Origin: an uncultured Collinsella sp.
GTDB lineage: Bacteria > Actinomycetota > Coriobacteriia > Coriobacteriales > Coriobacteriaceae
Length of the DNA stretch: 31,946 nt
Assembly: GCA_902494765.1 (NCBI GenBank)
Contig: CABUUK010000019.1
Coordinates: 1 to 31,946 of the forward strand
Direction: 5' to 3'
The stretch's first letter is position 1. Every line of letters starts with the position of its first letter. Below the pieces are notes generated by a model, which was given only the letters and a program-made list of their open reading frames with translations, did not search any database and had not been told where the DNA came from. Both the position numbers and the translations under genes were made by a program. Below, piece after piece: positions 23,261-31,423 of this stretch.

Positions 23261-23291
23261 GTAGTCATTGGGGACGTTCTTAAACGACTGC
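23261..23291 (+). repeat. Hairpin with GGGGACGTTCTTA loop
   Basis: GTAGTCATT (23261-23269) pairs with AACGACTGC (23283-23291) with one mismatch and one wobble, enclosing a 13-nt loop. The 5' part GTAGTCATTGGGGAC closely matches GTAGTCAATTTGGGAC at the hairpin after dtd (18506). It belongs to the GGGAC-loop family of this window. Confidence 0.5.
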
Positions 23292-23294
23292 CCA

Positions 23295-23336
23295 ACGGCT
23301 GTTGAGCACATGGCTCGCATGACAGCCGTCTCTTTT
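23295..23336 (+). terminator. Second terminator-like hairpin before the ThrE gene
   Basis: ACGGCTGT (23295-23302) and ACAGCCGT (23322-23329) pair perfectly. An inner GAGC/GCTC stem continues the fold, and CTCTTTT follows. With the lysS terminator at 23176 it brackets about 120 bp that contain the GGGGAC hairpin but no gene I can recognise. Confidence 0.55.
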
Positions 23337-23397
23337 ATGTTTCCTTTAGCCGTTGCTGCCTAGGATGGGGGTTAGTCGGTAGGAAGGGAGCGTCTAT

Positions 23398-24966
23398 ATG
23401 GACGACGCGAGCGAGCGTTCAATCGAAGAGGACATGCTCGATCAGTTCAATTACTTTGATGATGAGGACGAGGAGCTGATCGACCGTCGCGAGCCAGCGC
23501 CGCTTGATTCCTTTGATCTGGTCGATGAAGAGACTGATGAGGTTGAGGACGAATCAACGGAGCCCCCACAGCCTTCGCGCCTTGACTCGCTGCTTTCGAG
23601 AGCCCCCATGCACCACGGCGTTCGTGCCGGCGCGCTCCATATGAAAACTGACTGGCGCCAGATCGTGACGGCGGGCGATGAGCTTGCCGTCGATGCGCCG
23701 CTCACCGATAAGTCATCCATCATCTGCCGCACCGGCATGCTTATGCTGGCAAGCGGAACGGGTGCCTGGCGCGTGCGCGATACCATGAATCGTGTTGCTG
23801 CCGTACTGGGCGTCACGATTCACGTCGACCTGAGTCTTCTGTCGTTTGAGTGCACCTGCATCGAAGATGGCCACTGCTTTAACGAGGTTGTCAGCCTGCC
23901 CACAACGGGAGTCAATACCCATCGCATTTGGATGATGGAGAGCTTCTTAAAGGAAATCGAGACGTATGGGCGCCGGTTTACCGTGCACGAATACCACGAG
24001 ATGCTTAAGACCGTCGAGAGCTCAAAGCCCGATTACACTCCCTGGCAACAGGGCCTTGCGGCAGCCTGTGCTTGCGGCGCCTTCGTCTTTTTGCTCGGCG
24101 GCGGCCCTATCGAGATGGCCTGCGCATTCGTAGGCGCTGGTGTCGGTAACTTTGCCCGCTCCCATATTCTCAAGCAAGGTCTTGGCCAGTTTAGCGCGCT
24201 GACGACGGGCGTTGCGCTCGCTTGCGTTTCGTATCTGCTGGCATTGCTCGGCCTTGGCCAGGTCGTACCGGGGGCAATGTCGCACCAAGAAGGCTATATC
24301 GGCGCCATGCTCTTTGTGATTCCCGGCTTTCCCCTCATTACGGCAGGCCTCGACATCGCTAAGCTCGATATGCGAAGCGGCATTGAGCGTCTTTCGTATG
24401 CCGTGTCGATTATTGTGATGGCGACCCTTGTGGGCTGGATGGTTGCCGAGTGTGTGGGGCTGGCACCGGATGATTTTGCCCCGCTCGGCCTTTCGCCGCT
24501 TGCCCTTACGCTCCTGCGCGTGGTGATGAGCTTCGTTGGCGTATTCGGCTTCTCGGTGATGTTCAACAGCCCGGTAAAGATGGCCGCGGCAGCTGGGTTG
24601 ATCGGCGCCGTGTCCAATACCCTGCGTCTGACCCTTGTCGATGCGCCGACGATGATTCCCTTCCTGGGCCTCAGCACGGGAATGCCTCCCGAGGCAGCAG
24701 CGTTTATCGGCGCGCTGGTATCGGGTCTGCTGGCAAGCTTGGCCGAAGTCAAGCTCACCTACCCGCGCATCGCCCTCACGGTGCCTTCGATTGTCATTAT
24801 GGTGCCGGGCTTGTATCTGTATCGCTCGATGTATTACATGTGCACCTTCGACACGGTCAATATGCTCGGCTGGTTTGTGCGCGCAGTGCTCATCGTAGCG
24901 TTTCTGCCCGTTGGACTGGGTGTGGCGCGTACGCTCACCGACCCTCGCTGGCGCCACACCAGCTAA
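23398..24966 (+). CDS. ThrE-family threonine/serine exporter (both halves fused)
   Basis: The 522-residue protein combines the two ThrE parts that are often separate small proteins. An acidic cytoplasmic N-terminus (1-60) is dense in Asp and Glu. Then comes the ThrE N-domain with GTGAWRVRDTMNRVA, whose G-x-x-R-V-x-D-T pattern is typical. About ten membrane helices follow from residue 220 onward, with the second-half motifs VIPGFPLITAGLD, STGMPPEAAAFIGAL and PSIVIMVPGLYLYRSMY. The family exports threonine and serine; the substrate here is inferred from the family. GGAAGGGAG precedes ATG 23398. Confidence 0.85.
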   Translation: MDDASERSIEEDMLDQFNYFDDEDEELIDRREPAPLDSFDLVDEETDEVEDESTEPPQPSRLDSLLSRAPMHHGVRAGALHMKTDWRQIVTAGDELAVDAPLTDKSSIICRTGMLMLASGTGAWRVRDTMNRVAAVLGVTIHVDLSLLSFECTCIEDGHCFNEVVSLPTTGVNTHRIWMMESFLKEIETYGRRFTVHEYHEMLKTVESSKPDYTPWQQGLAAACACGAFVFLLGGGPIEMACAFVGAGVGNFARSHILKQGLGQFSALTTGVALACVSYLLALLGLGQVVPGAMSHQEGYIGAMLFVIPGFPLITAGLDIAKLDMRSGIERLSYAVSIIVMATLVGWMVAECVGLAPDDFAPLGLSPLALTLLRVVMSFVGVFGFSVMFNSPVKMAAAAGLIGAVSNTLRLTLVDAPTMIPFLGLSTGMPPEAAAFIGALVSGLLASLAEVKLTYPRIALTVPSIVIMVPGLYLYRSMYYMCTFDTVNMLGWFVRAVLIVAFLPVGLGVARTLTDPRWRHTS

Positions 24967-24968
24967 TT

Positions 24969-25078
24969 GGTGCAAAGGGGACAGGTTACTTTGCACCCCC
25001 AATGAGTTGCGGTGAAATAGGGACTGAATTGCTGCTTAAAGGGTCAAAACAGTCCGTATTCCACCGCAACTTATGGGG
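24969..25078. repeat. Two adjoining long hairpins after the ThrE gene
   Basis: GGTGCAAAG (24969-24977) and CTTTGCACC (24989-24997) form a perfect 9-bp stem around GGGACAGGTTA, another GGGAC-type loop. Directly next to it, AGTTGCGGTGAAATAGGGAC (from 25005) plus TG pairs with CAGTCCGTATTCCACCGCAA (from 25050) plus CT at 20 of 22 positions. With one bulge the pairing extends outward to 24997 and 25078, giving about 30-bp arms and a 23-nt loop. No coding role is apparent, and the stems keep pairing through mismatches. Confidence 0.65.
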
Positions 25079-25189
25079 TCGGGGGGGATTATTGGTGCCC
25101 TGCATCTCCATAAACTCAACGCTTACGAAGCGCGCGCCGTTCGTGTTAGGGTAGTTCCACCACATAAGTAGTCGCAGACGCACGTACCA

Positions 25190-25239
25190 CGGGCGGGCGA
25201 GATGAAGTCCCAACAGCTCCATCTTGCCCGCCCGTTTTT
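25190..25239 (+). terminator. Strong terminator or attenuator before the DUF2798 gene
   Basis: CGGGCGGGCGAGATG (25190-25204) pairs with CATCTTGCCCGCCCG (25220-25234) over 15 bp with one G-U, and TTTTT follows. It lies 45 bp before the next start, with no recognised gene between it and the hairpins at 24969-25078. It either ends ThrE read-through or attenuates the downstream gene. Confidence 0.75.
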
Positions 25240-25283
25240 GTTGCGTGGTGCCGCGGCGTAACACAGAAAGGACAATGCCCTTT

Positions 25284-25832
25284 ATGCCTATCAACAAACG
25301 AGAGAGCCTGCTGTTCACCTTTATCATGTGCTTTTGCATGGTGCTCTGGATGAGCATCTACAACGTTGCCCTGCAGCATGGGGCCATCAACGGCGAGGTT
25401 GTTGCCGCCGCGTGGCTCGGCTTCCCCGTTGCCTACATTTTTGCCATGTGCTGCGACTGGTTTGTTGCCAGCCCCCTTGCCAAGGGTTTCGCCTTTAAAT
25501 TCCTGGTCACGCCGGGCAAGAGTTCGCCGCTTGCCATGACGCTCGCCGTCAGCTCCTGCATGGTCGTTCCCATGGTCATCATCATGTCGCTGTACGGTGC
25601 CTGTGAGGGTCTGACGCACATGCCCGGCGGCATCCTTGCGAACCTGTATTCCGTGCCCGCGATCTGGATGATCAACATCCCGCATAATTTTGTGATGGCG
25701 CTGCCGTGGAACCTTTTGGTAGCCGGTCCGATTTCCCGCTTCGTCTTCCGTCGCGCCTTCCCTGTGGGGACGGTTTTCGAGGAGGAGCATGCCGAGCTCT
25801 TGGAGCAGGCTATGGCTCCTGAGTGCGAGTAG
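25284..25832 (+). CDS. DUF2798-type membrane protein
   Basis: The 182-residue protein has about four hydrophobic segments and resembles tandem DUF2798 proteins, which contain two copies of a short two-helix unit. The first copy reads LLFTFIMCFCMVLWMSIYN, and the second starts near LAMTLAVSSCMVVPMVIIMS. The C-terminus FRRAFPVGTVF is typical of the group. No function is established. I prefer ATG 25284 because AAGGA (25268-25272) is well spaced for it; ATG 25275 would add three residues but leave only two bases after the ribosome binding site. It stands alone between two terminators. Confidence 0.75.
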   Translation: MPINKRESLLFTFIMCFCMVLWMSIYNVALQHGAINGEVVAAAWLGFPVAYIFAMCCDWFVASPLAKGFAFKFLVTPGKSSPLAMTLAVSSCMVVPMVIIMSLYGACEGLTHMPGGILANLYSVPAIWMINIPHNFVMALPWNLLVAGPISRFVFRRAFPVGTVFEEEHAELLEQAMAPECE

Positions 25833-25998
25833 CTCGCTTAGGGATCTGCTGAGCGCGGGCGACTTGCTTGGTTGGAGCCCAAAGCGTGGATAGCTCTCTC
25901 GGCGACATCGCGGGCGTGAGCGGTGCGCATGACCGGAGGGCCCGTGCTGCTCCGTTGCCCGACGTGCTAGCGCGCAGAACAATCTGTTGGTGCATTCG

Positions 25999-26031
25999 GC
26001 GGCTGCTGAAGCGTTTCGGCAGCCGCTTTTT
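25999..26031 (+). terminator. Terminator after the DUF2798 gene
   Basis: GCGGCTGCTGAA (25999-26010) pairs with TTCGGCAGCCGC (26015-26026), 12 bp with one G-U, a 4-nt loop and five T. The 165 bp between the gene end and this hairpin hold nothing I recognise. Confidence 0.85.
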
Positions 26032-26043
26032 ATACGGAGTTTA

Positions 26044-26081
26044 AATACAACAGTCTGTTGTATTACGTAGAGTGGTATATC
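26044..26081 (+). promoter_or_regulatory. Palindromic operator and promoter of the activase-tetR operon
   Basis: AATACAACAG-T-CTGTTGTATT (26044-26064) is a perfect 10-1-10 palindrome, a form typical of TetR-family operators. An extended -10 TGgTATATC (26073-26081) lies just downstream, so the palindrome covers the -35 region. The TetR gene at the end of this operon is the obvious candidate binder. The palindrome is seen; the binding is inferred. Confidence 0.7.
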
Positions 26082-26113
26082 TCTAGCGGGAAAAATGCGA
26101 GAGACGGAGCATT

Positions 26114-29100
26114 ATGGCGTTGCTAGTAGGACTGGACGTAGGGTCGACGACGACCAAAGTTTACGCGATGCACGAGGATATGACCGAGGCGTGGTGGGGA
26201 TATCGCCGCCACGGGGCGTGTCAGACAGCGAGCGTGCGCGCCATGCTCGGCGAGCTCGCCGAGCGCTTTCCCCATGAGTCGCTGCGCGTTGCGGTGACCG
26301 GCTCGGGTGCGCGCGATATCGCGACCGCGCTGGGCGCCTCGTACGTTCAGGAGGTGGTCGCCAACGCGCTCGCGATCAGCAGGTTCTATCCGCAGACGCG
26401 CTGCGCCATCGAGCTGGGCGGCCAAGACGCCAAGATGATCTTCTTCCGCACCAACGATAAGGGAGACATCGAGGTTGCCGACATGCGCATGAACGGCTCG
26501 TGCGCAGGCGGTACCGGTGCATTTATCGACGAGATGGCAAAGCTCATGGGGGTCGGCACCGAATCGGGCGAGTTCGAGCAGCTCGCAAGCCGGGGAACGA
26601 CCGTCCACGAGGTCTCGGGCCGCTGCGGCGTGTACGCAAAGACCGATATCCAGCCGCTGCTCAACGAGGGCATTCCTGCCACCGACCTGGCGCTTTCGGC
26701 GCTTCACGCGGTCGCCCGCCAAACGATCGGCGGTCTGGCCCAGGGTATCGACATCGAGCCGCCGGTAATCTTCGAGGGCGGTACGCTCGCCTACAACCCC
26801 ACACTGGTCCGCGTGTTCCGGGAGCAACTGAATCTATCGGACGATCAGGTTATCGTCCCGCGCGATCCGCAGATCATGGTCGCGCGCGGTGCCGCCCTGT
26901 CGCTGACCGACATGTTCGCATCGTCCCAACCGATCGACCTTCCCGACGCTTTTGTCCGGCTGGATAAGCTCGAGACGGTCGCGCCCGCAAGCGGGGAGGG
27001 ACGTCTTGCCCAGCCCTTTTTTGCCACACCTGCCGAGCAGGCGGATTTTACGGCACGCCATGGCAAAGAGACGCCGGCAAAGGGTCCGGATGCGTATGCG
27101 CCCGGAGAGACGGTGCGTGTGGCGCTCGGTATCGATTCGGGGAGCACGACGACCAAGTTCGCCCTGGTCGATGAGGCGGGTGAGCTTGTCGATTCGTTCT
27201 ACGCGTCTAATAACGGCAGACCGCTCGACGTCGCCCAACAGGGTCTTGTCAGCTTGAAGAACCGCTGGGAGACAGCGGGAGTCACGCTTGCGATCGATGC
27301 CGTGGGCACCACGGGATACGGCGAGGAGCTTTTCGCGCGCGCGTTCCACGCCGACTACCATACGGTCGAGACGGTCGCGCACGCCCGCGCCGCGTGCGCA
27401 TGCGTTCCCGATGCGACCTTCGTGCTCGACATCGGCGGACAGGATATGAAGGCCATCTGGCTCAACCACGGCGTGCTGACCGATATCGTCGTCAACGAGG
27501 CGTGCTCTGCGGGCTGCGGCTCGTTCCTCGAGGGTTTTGCCAAAAACCTCGGAATAGCCGTTGAGGATATCGCGACCGAGGCATTTTCGTCCAAAGCCCC
27601 CGCCGTTCTCGGCAGCCGCTGCACGGTGTTCATGAACAGCAGCGTCGTTTCCGAGCAGCGGCGCGGTAAGGGTCCGGGCGACATCATGGCCGGTCTCTGC
27701 CGTTCGATTATCGAGAACGTGTTCACCAAGGTCATTCGCGTTTCAAATCTCAACCGTCTGGGCGACAAAGTCGTCGTCCAGGGCGGCACGTTCCGAAACG
27801 ACGCGGTGCTGCGCGCATTCGAGCAGTATCTGGGCAAACCCATCACGCGTGCGCCCCACCCGGGGCTGATGGGCGCTATCGGTATCGCCCTGCTCGCGCG
27901 CGAGGAATGCCGCAAGGGCGACGCCGGCACGTCGTTTATCGGGCTCGATGCCGTGGAGCGCTTCGAGCATCGCGAGTTCGGCGGCGTTACCTGCCGTCGG
28001 TGCAACAACCGCTGCCAGCGCGCGGTCGTGGCATTTGGCGACGGCTCGCTTTACGTCACGGGCAATCGCTGCCCGCGCGGCGGCGCCATCTCATGGGATG
28101 AGCTCGTGCGCGAGGTTCCCGCGGCGGAGGAGCTGCGTCCGCAGGGTGCTTGCGAGGCACAGGCACCCGGCACGGGGCGCGACCGGACCGCGGCTGCCCC
28201 CAATCTCTTTGTCGACCGCGAGAAGCTGCTGTTCGAGTCGTACCCCACGGTTCCCGTCTGCGGGGGGCGCGATGTCACGATCGGCATTCCCCGTGTGCTC
28301 GAGTTCTGGGACACCATGCCGTTCTGGTCGACGTTCTTCAGCACGCTCGGCTTTAAGGTGCGCGTCTCGGGACGCAGCACCAAGGCGATGTACGAGCGCG
28401 GTCTGGCGCACGTCACATCCGACACCGTGTGCTTCCCGGCCAAGCTCGTCCACGGGCACATCCGCAATCTCGTCGACGCCGGCGTCGACCGCATCTTCAT
28501 GCCCATCATCACGACGGTGCCCACCGAAAACACCGCCTCTACCAGCGAGTGGATGTGCGCCGTCGTAAAGGGATACCCCTACGTGATGCGCAATTCCGAT
28601 AACCCGGAGGAGCGTTTCGGCGTTCCGTTCGATACGCCGCTGTTCCACTGGTACGACGAGGGCGACCGAAACCGCCAGCTCAAGGCGTGGTGCAAGGAGA
28701 CCTTCGATATCGATGCCGACCTGGTTGCCAAGGCGACCGAGCAGGCGGACCGCGCGCAGGAGACGTTTGAGAACCAGCTGCAGCTGCGCGGCGGGCAGGT
28801 GCTCGAGAACGTGCGCGAGGACGGCGGCTACGCGGTGGTGATCGCTTCGCGCCCGTACCACAACGACCCGCTGGTCAACCACGGGCTGCCCAAGCTCTTC
28901 TCTGAGCGCGGCATCCCCGTGCTGACGCCCGATGCGGTGCCGGGGGTCTGCAACGTCGATCTTTCCAACAGCCGCATCGACATCGTGAACAACTACCATG
29001 CGCGCATGCTGTCGTGCGCGGTCATCGTCGCATCGACGCCCGAGCTCGAGCTCGTGCAGATGGGCAGCTTCGGCTGCGGCCACGATGCGTATCTCACCGA

Positions 29101-30553
29101 CGAGATCGCGCGCATGATGGGCGAGATGGGCTCCAAGGTTCCGATGATGATCAAGCTCGATGAGAGCGACGTCGCCGGTCCCATGGGCATTCGCGTGCGT
29201 TCGTTTATCGAGTCGGTCAACCGTCGTCGCGCGGAGGAGCGTGCCGAGGGCGCCCGGGTGCACGCGGTCCATCCGCTCGACGACCCGTATAAGGTCAAGT
29301 ACACCAAGCGCGACCGGCACGACAAGATCGCGCTGGTCCCCAACACCTCCCATGCGTTCTGCAGGCTCATGACCGCGGCGATGCGCAATCAGGGCGTGCG
29401 CGCCGAGGCCCTTGATATCGGGCGCGAGGATGCCATCCGCCTGGGCAAACGCTATGTGCACAACGACATCTGCTTCCCCGCGCAAATCGTGATCGGCGAG
29501 GCGCTCGCGGCACTCAAGAGCGGTAAGTACGACCCGCACGACGTCGCCGTGGTGACTGGCAAGTATATCGGCGACTGCCGCCTGACGCACTACATGCCCC
29601 TGCTGCGCCGCGCGCTCGACGACGCGGGATACGACTATGTCCCGGTGCTCACCAACGACGACGTCGATGCCCACAATGCGCATCCGGGCTTCAAGCTCGG
29701 CCTTGGCCCGAGCATCCAGATCGCCTACGGTCTTCCCATGATCGATGCCCTCGAGGCCATGCTTAGGCGCATCCGTCCCTATGAGCTCGAGAAGGGCGCG
29801 GCGGACGCTGCGTTCGACCGCGCGCTCGATGAGGTTATCGAGGGCATGGAGCGCTCGGGGCTGAGAGGCCAGGCGACGGGCTTCAAACGCGCGCTTGCGA
29901 TCATGGACGCCGTTCCGTACGACCGCTCGAACCCGCATCCGACCGTTCTCATCGTGGGCGAGTACCTGCTCAATTTCCATCTCGGCGCCAACCACGAGAT
30001 CGAGCGCTACCTCGAGGACAACGGGCTCGAGGTCATCGAGGCGCGCATGACCGACGTGATCCGCAAGACCTATTTCTACAAGCATGCGCAGTCGCGCGAG
30101 TTCCACGTCGACCTGTCGCTGCCCGAAAAGGCCTGGTACGCCACGGCGGACAACCTGTTCGAGCTCGCGCACGACCGTTGCGACCGCCTGGGCGCGGCGA
30201 GCCCGCTCTACGAGCCGCCGACGCGCATGCCCGAGCTCGTGCGCGCGAGCGATAAGATCCTGCACCATACGTTCGATGCGGGCGAGGGCGTGCTGATTCC
30301 GGCGGAGATCCTCGAGCACGCCAAGCGCGGCTGCCGCAACTTCGTGATCCTGCAGCCGTTCGGGTGTCTGCCCAACCATGTCGTGGGGCGCGGGCTCATC
30401 CATGCGCTCAAGGAGCAGTATCCCACGGCGCAGTTCCTGCCGCTCGACTACGATCCCGACGTGAGCTTCGCCAACGTGGAGAACCGTCTTCAGATGCTCA
30501 TCATGAACGCCAAGGCGCAGGGGTGCGGTGAGGCGCATGGCGAGACCGCGTAA
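26114..30553 (+). CDS. Large 2-hydroxyacyl-CoA dehydratase activase-like protein (BadF/BadG/HgdC plus DUF2229 and HgdB-like parts)
   Basis: This 1479-residue protein has two sugar-kinase/Hsp70-type ATPase domains. Domain 1 starts GLDVGSTTTKV and has Cys130 (NGSCAGGTGAF) and Cys171 (GRCGVYAKTD), the pair that holds the [4Fe-4S] cluster of the HgdC dimer. Domain 2 starts near residue 339 (GIDSGSTTTKF) with Cys464, Cys468 and Cys503. A cysteine knuckle follows (Cys627, Cys630, Cys634, Cys653). The C-terminal 800 residues resemble DUF2229 and the dehydratase subunit fold. Simple HgdC is about 260 residues. It may be an ATP-driven electron donor with a built-in partner; no separate dehydratase subunits are nearby and the substrate is unknown. 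GACGGAG precedes ATG 26114. Confidence 0.85.
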   Translation: MALLVGLDVGSTTTKVYAMHEDMTEAWWGYRRHGACQTASVRAMLGELAERFPHESLRVAVTGSGARDIATALGASYVQEVVANALAISRFYPQTRCAIELGGQDAKMIFFRTNDKGDIEVADMRMNGSCAGGTGAFIDEMAKLMGVGTESGEFEQLASRGTTVHEVSGRCGVYAKTDIQPLLNEGIPATDLALSALHAVARQTIGGLAQGIDIEPPVIFEGGTLAYNPTLVRVFREQLNLSDDQVIVPRDPQIMVARGAALSLTDMFASSQPIDLPDAFVRLDKLETVAPASGEGRLAQPFFATPAEQADFTARHGKETPAKGPDAYAPGETVRVALGIDSGSTTTKFALVDEAGELVDSFYASNNGRPLDVAQQGLVSLKNRWETAGVTLAIDAVGTTGYGEELFARAFHADYHTVETVAHARAACACVPDATFVLDIGGQDMKAIWLNHGVLTDIVVNEACSAGCGSFLEGFAKNLGIAVEDIATEAFSSKAPAVLGSRCTVFMNSSVVSEQRRGKGPGDIMAGLCRSIIENVFTKVIRVSNLNRLGDKVVVQGGTFRNDAVLRAFEQYLGKPITRAPHPGLMGAIGIALLAREECRKGDAGTSFIGLDAVERFEHREFGGVTCRRCNNRCQRAVVAFGDGSLYVTGNRCPRGGAISWDELVREVPAAEELRPQGACEAQAPGTGRDRTAAAPNLFVDREKLLFESYPTVPVCGGRDVTIGIPRVLEFWDTMPFWSTFFSTLGFKVRVSGRSTKAMYERGLAHVTSDTVCFPAKLVHGHIRNLVDAGVDRIFMPIITTVPTENTASTSEWMCAVVKGYPYVMRNSDNPEERFGVPFDTPLFHWYDEGDRNRQLKAWCKETFDIDADLVAKATEQADRAQETFENQLQLRGGQVLENVREDGGYAVVIASRPYHNDPLVNHGLPKLFSERGIPVLTPDAVPGVCNVDLSNSRIDIVNNYHARMLSCAVIVASTPELELVQMGSFGCGHDAYLTDEIARMMGEMGSKVPMMIKLDESDVAGPMGIRVRSFIESVNRRRAEERAEGARVHAVHPLDDPYKVKYTKRDRHDKIALVPNTSHAFCRLMTAAMRNQGVRAEALDIGREDAIRLGKRYVHNDICFPAQIVIGEALAALKSGKYDPHDVAVVTGKYIGDCRLTHYMPLLRRALDDAGYDYVPVLTNDDVDAHNAHPGFKLGLGPSIQIAYGLPMIDALEAMLRRIRPYELEKGAADAAFDRALDEVIEGMERSGLRGQATGFKRALAIMDAVPYDRSNPHPTVLIVGEYLLNFHLGANHEIERYLEDNGLEVIEARMTDVIRKTYFYKHAQSREFHVDLSLPEKAWYATADNLFELAHDRCDRLGAASPLYEPPTRMPELVRASDKILHHTFDAGEGVLIPAEILEHAKRGCRNFVILQPFGCLPNHVVGRGLIHALKEQYPTAQFLPLDYDPDVSFANVENRLQMLIMNAKAQGCGEAHGETA

Positions 30554-31226
30554 GGACGCCGATGCGCCCGATGCACGCACCCGTATCATCGAGGCGTTTT
30601 GGGAGCTCATCGAGAACAACAGCATCTTCGAGCTGTCGGTTGGCGAGGTGACCCGCGCCGCCCAGTGCAATCGCGGAACGTTTTACTACTATTTTCACGA
30701 TTTCGATGAACTCGTCGCCATCGCCATAGCCCAGCTGCTGCAGGATAACGAGCTCATCACCGATGCCCTCTGGCATTTTTCGAGCGAGGGCGACCTTTCG
30801 GCGTTCGACCGGCGCGACGTCCGCTGCCTGCTGCGGCGCATCGTCATCACCATGAGGGCGGGTGCCGCCGAGCAGGTCGAGCAGGGCATCCATACGATCA
30901 TCATCGACCGCGTGAGAGAGATCGTCCACCCCGACGGAGAAGAGCTCAAGGCAGATTCGAGCTTTGCGGTGGGCTTTCTGGTCTCGGGCATCATGGGCTT
31001 TGTGATGGCGGTCGGCTTTGCCCGGGAGGGCGGCGAGGAGATAGACCTCGAGCAGCTGGGGGACAGCGCGTGCGCGTACCTGAGGGCGGTCGCCATGCAG
31101 ACGGTTGAAACGGTCGCGCAAGTCGAGGGCGTCGATACATCCGAGCTGCTCGAACGCGTCTCCAAGGAGGCCGATGCCTATCGCGCATCGCGTGCGACGA
31201 GTCCCGACGTGGTGAAAGACGTCTAG
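30537..31226 (+). CDS. TetR-family transcriptional regulator
   Basis: The 229-residue protein has an N-terminal helix-turn-helix: TRIIEAFWELIENNSIFELS, then VGEVTRAAQCNRGTFYYYF, ending with the family-typical YYYFHDFDELV. The C-terminal ligand domain is unremarkable. It overlaps the end of the activase gene by 17 bp, so both are on one transcript. The 10-1-10 palindrome before the activase is probably its operator, giving autoregulation. An in-frame GTG at 30528 would add three residues; I chose ATG 30537, but its ribosome binding site (GGTGAGG) is close. Confidence 0.88.
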   Translation: MARPRKDADAPDARTRIIEAFWELIENNSIFELSVGEVTRAAQCNRGTFYYYFHDFDELVAIAIAQLLQDNELITDALWHFSSEGDLSAFDRRDVRCLLRRIVITMRAGAAEQVEQGIHTIIIDRVREIVHPDGEELKADSSFAVGFLVSGIMGFVMAVGFAREGGEEIDLEQLGDSACAYLRAVAMQTVETVAQVEGVDTSELLERVSKEADAYRASRATSPDVVKDV

Positions 31227-31251
31227 GGTTTCTCTTGCGGGGCGCCCGTCG

Positions 31252-31279
31252 CGCATCGCGCGGTGAGTCCCGCGATGCG
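31252..31279 (+). terminator. Hairpin after the TetR gene
   Basis: CGCATCGCG (31252-31260) and CGCGATGCG (31271-31279) pair perfectly over 9 bp with a 10-nt loop. No T tract follows, so termination is uncertain. Confidence 0.4.
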
Positions 31280-31335
31280 GTCATAACCTGCATTCATGTG
31301 AGCCGGGTTTATAGATATTCCTCCAGCTGTTAACA

Positions 31336-31386
31336 TATACTCCATATGGGTAAAGAGACCAAAGCGCTGCCGCGGGGCGGCGCTTT
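31336..31386 (+). promoter_or_regulatory. clpC leader: -10 box and stem-loop
   Basis: TATACT (31336-31341) is a good -10 without a clear -35. About 20 bp later AAAGCGCTGCC (31361-31371) pairs with GGCGGCGCTTT (31376-31386), 11 bp with one wobble and a 4-nt loop, which would sit in the 5' untranslated leader. I see no CIRCE or CtsR heptad site. Confidence 0.4.
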
Positions 31387-31423
31387 GCGTTTGAAAAAAC
31401 TAGCTCGTCTAAGAGGAACTAGC

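Noticed and set aside
23129..23320. 63-residue minus-strand open frame after lysS
   Set aside because: It covers a terminator, the GGGGAC hairpin and repeat sequence, has no ribosome binding site and no recognisable domain.
24022..25002. 326-residue minus-strand frame opposite the ThrE gene, and similar long antisense frames opposite asnB, lysS, murE and the activase
   Set aside because: These are shadows of GC-rich + strand genes: low-complexity, His/Arg-rich translations without ribosome binding sites.
31227..31423. Heat-shock operators (CIRCE, CtsR) before clpC
   Set aside because: I looked for both forms and found neither; only a -10 box and a stem-loop can be supported.
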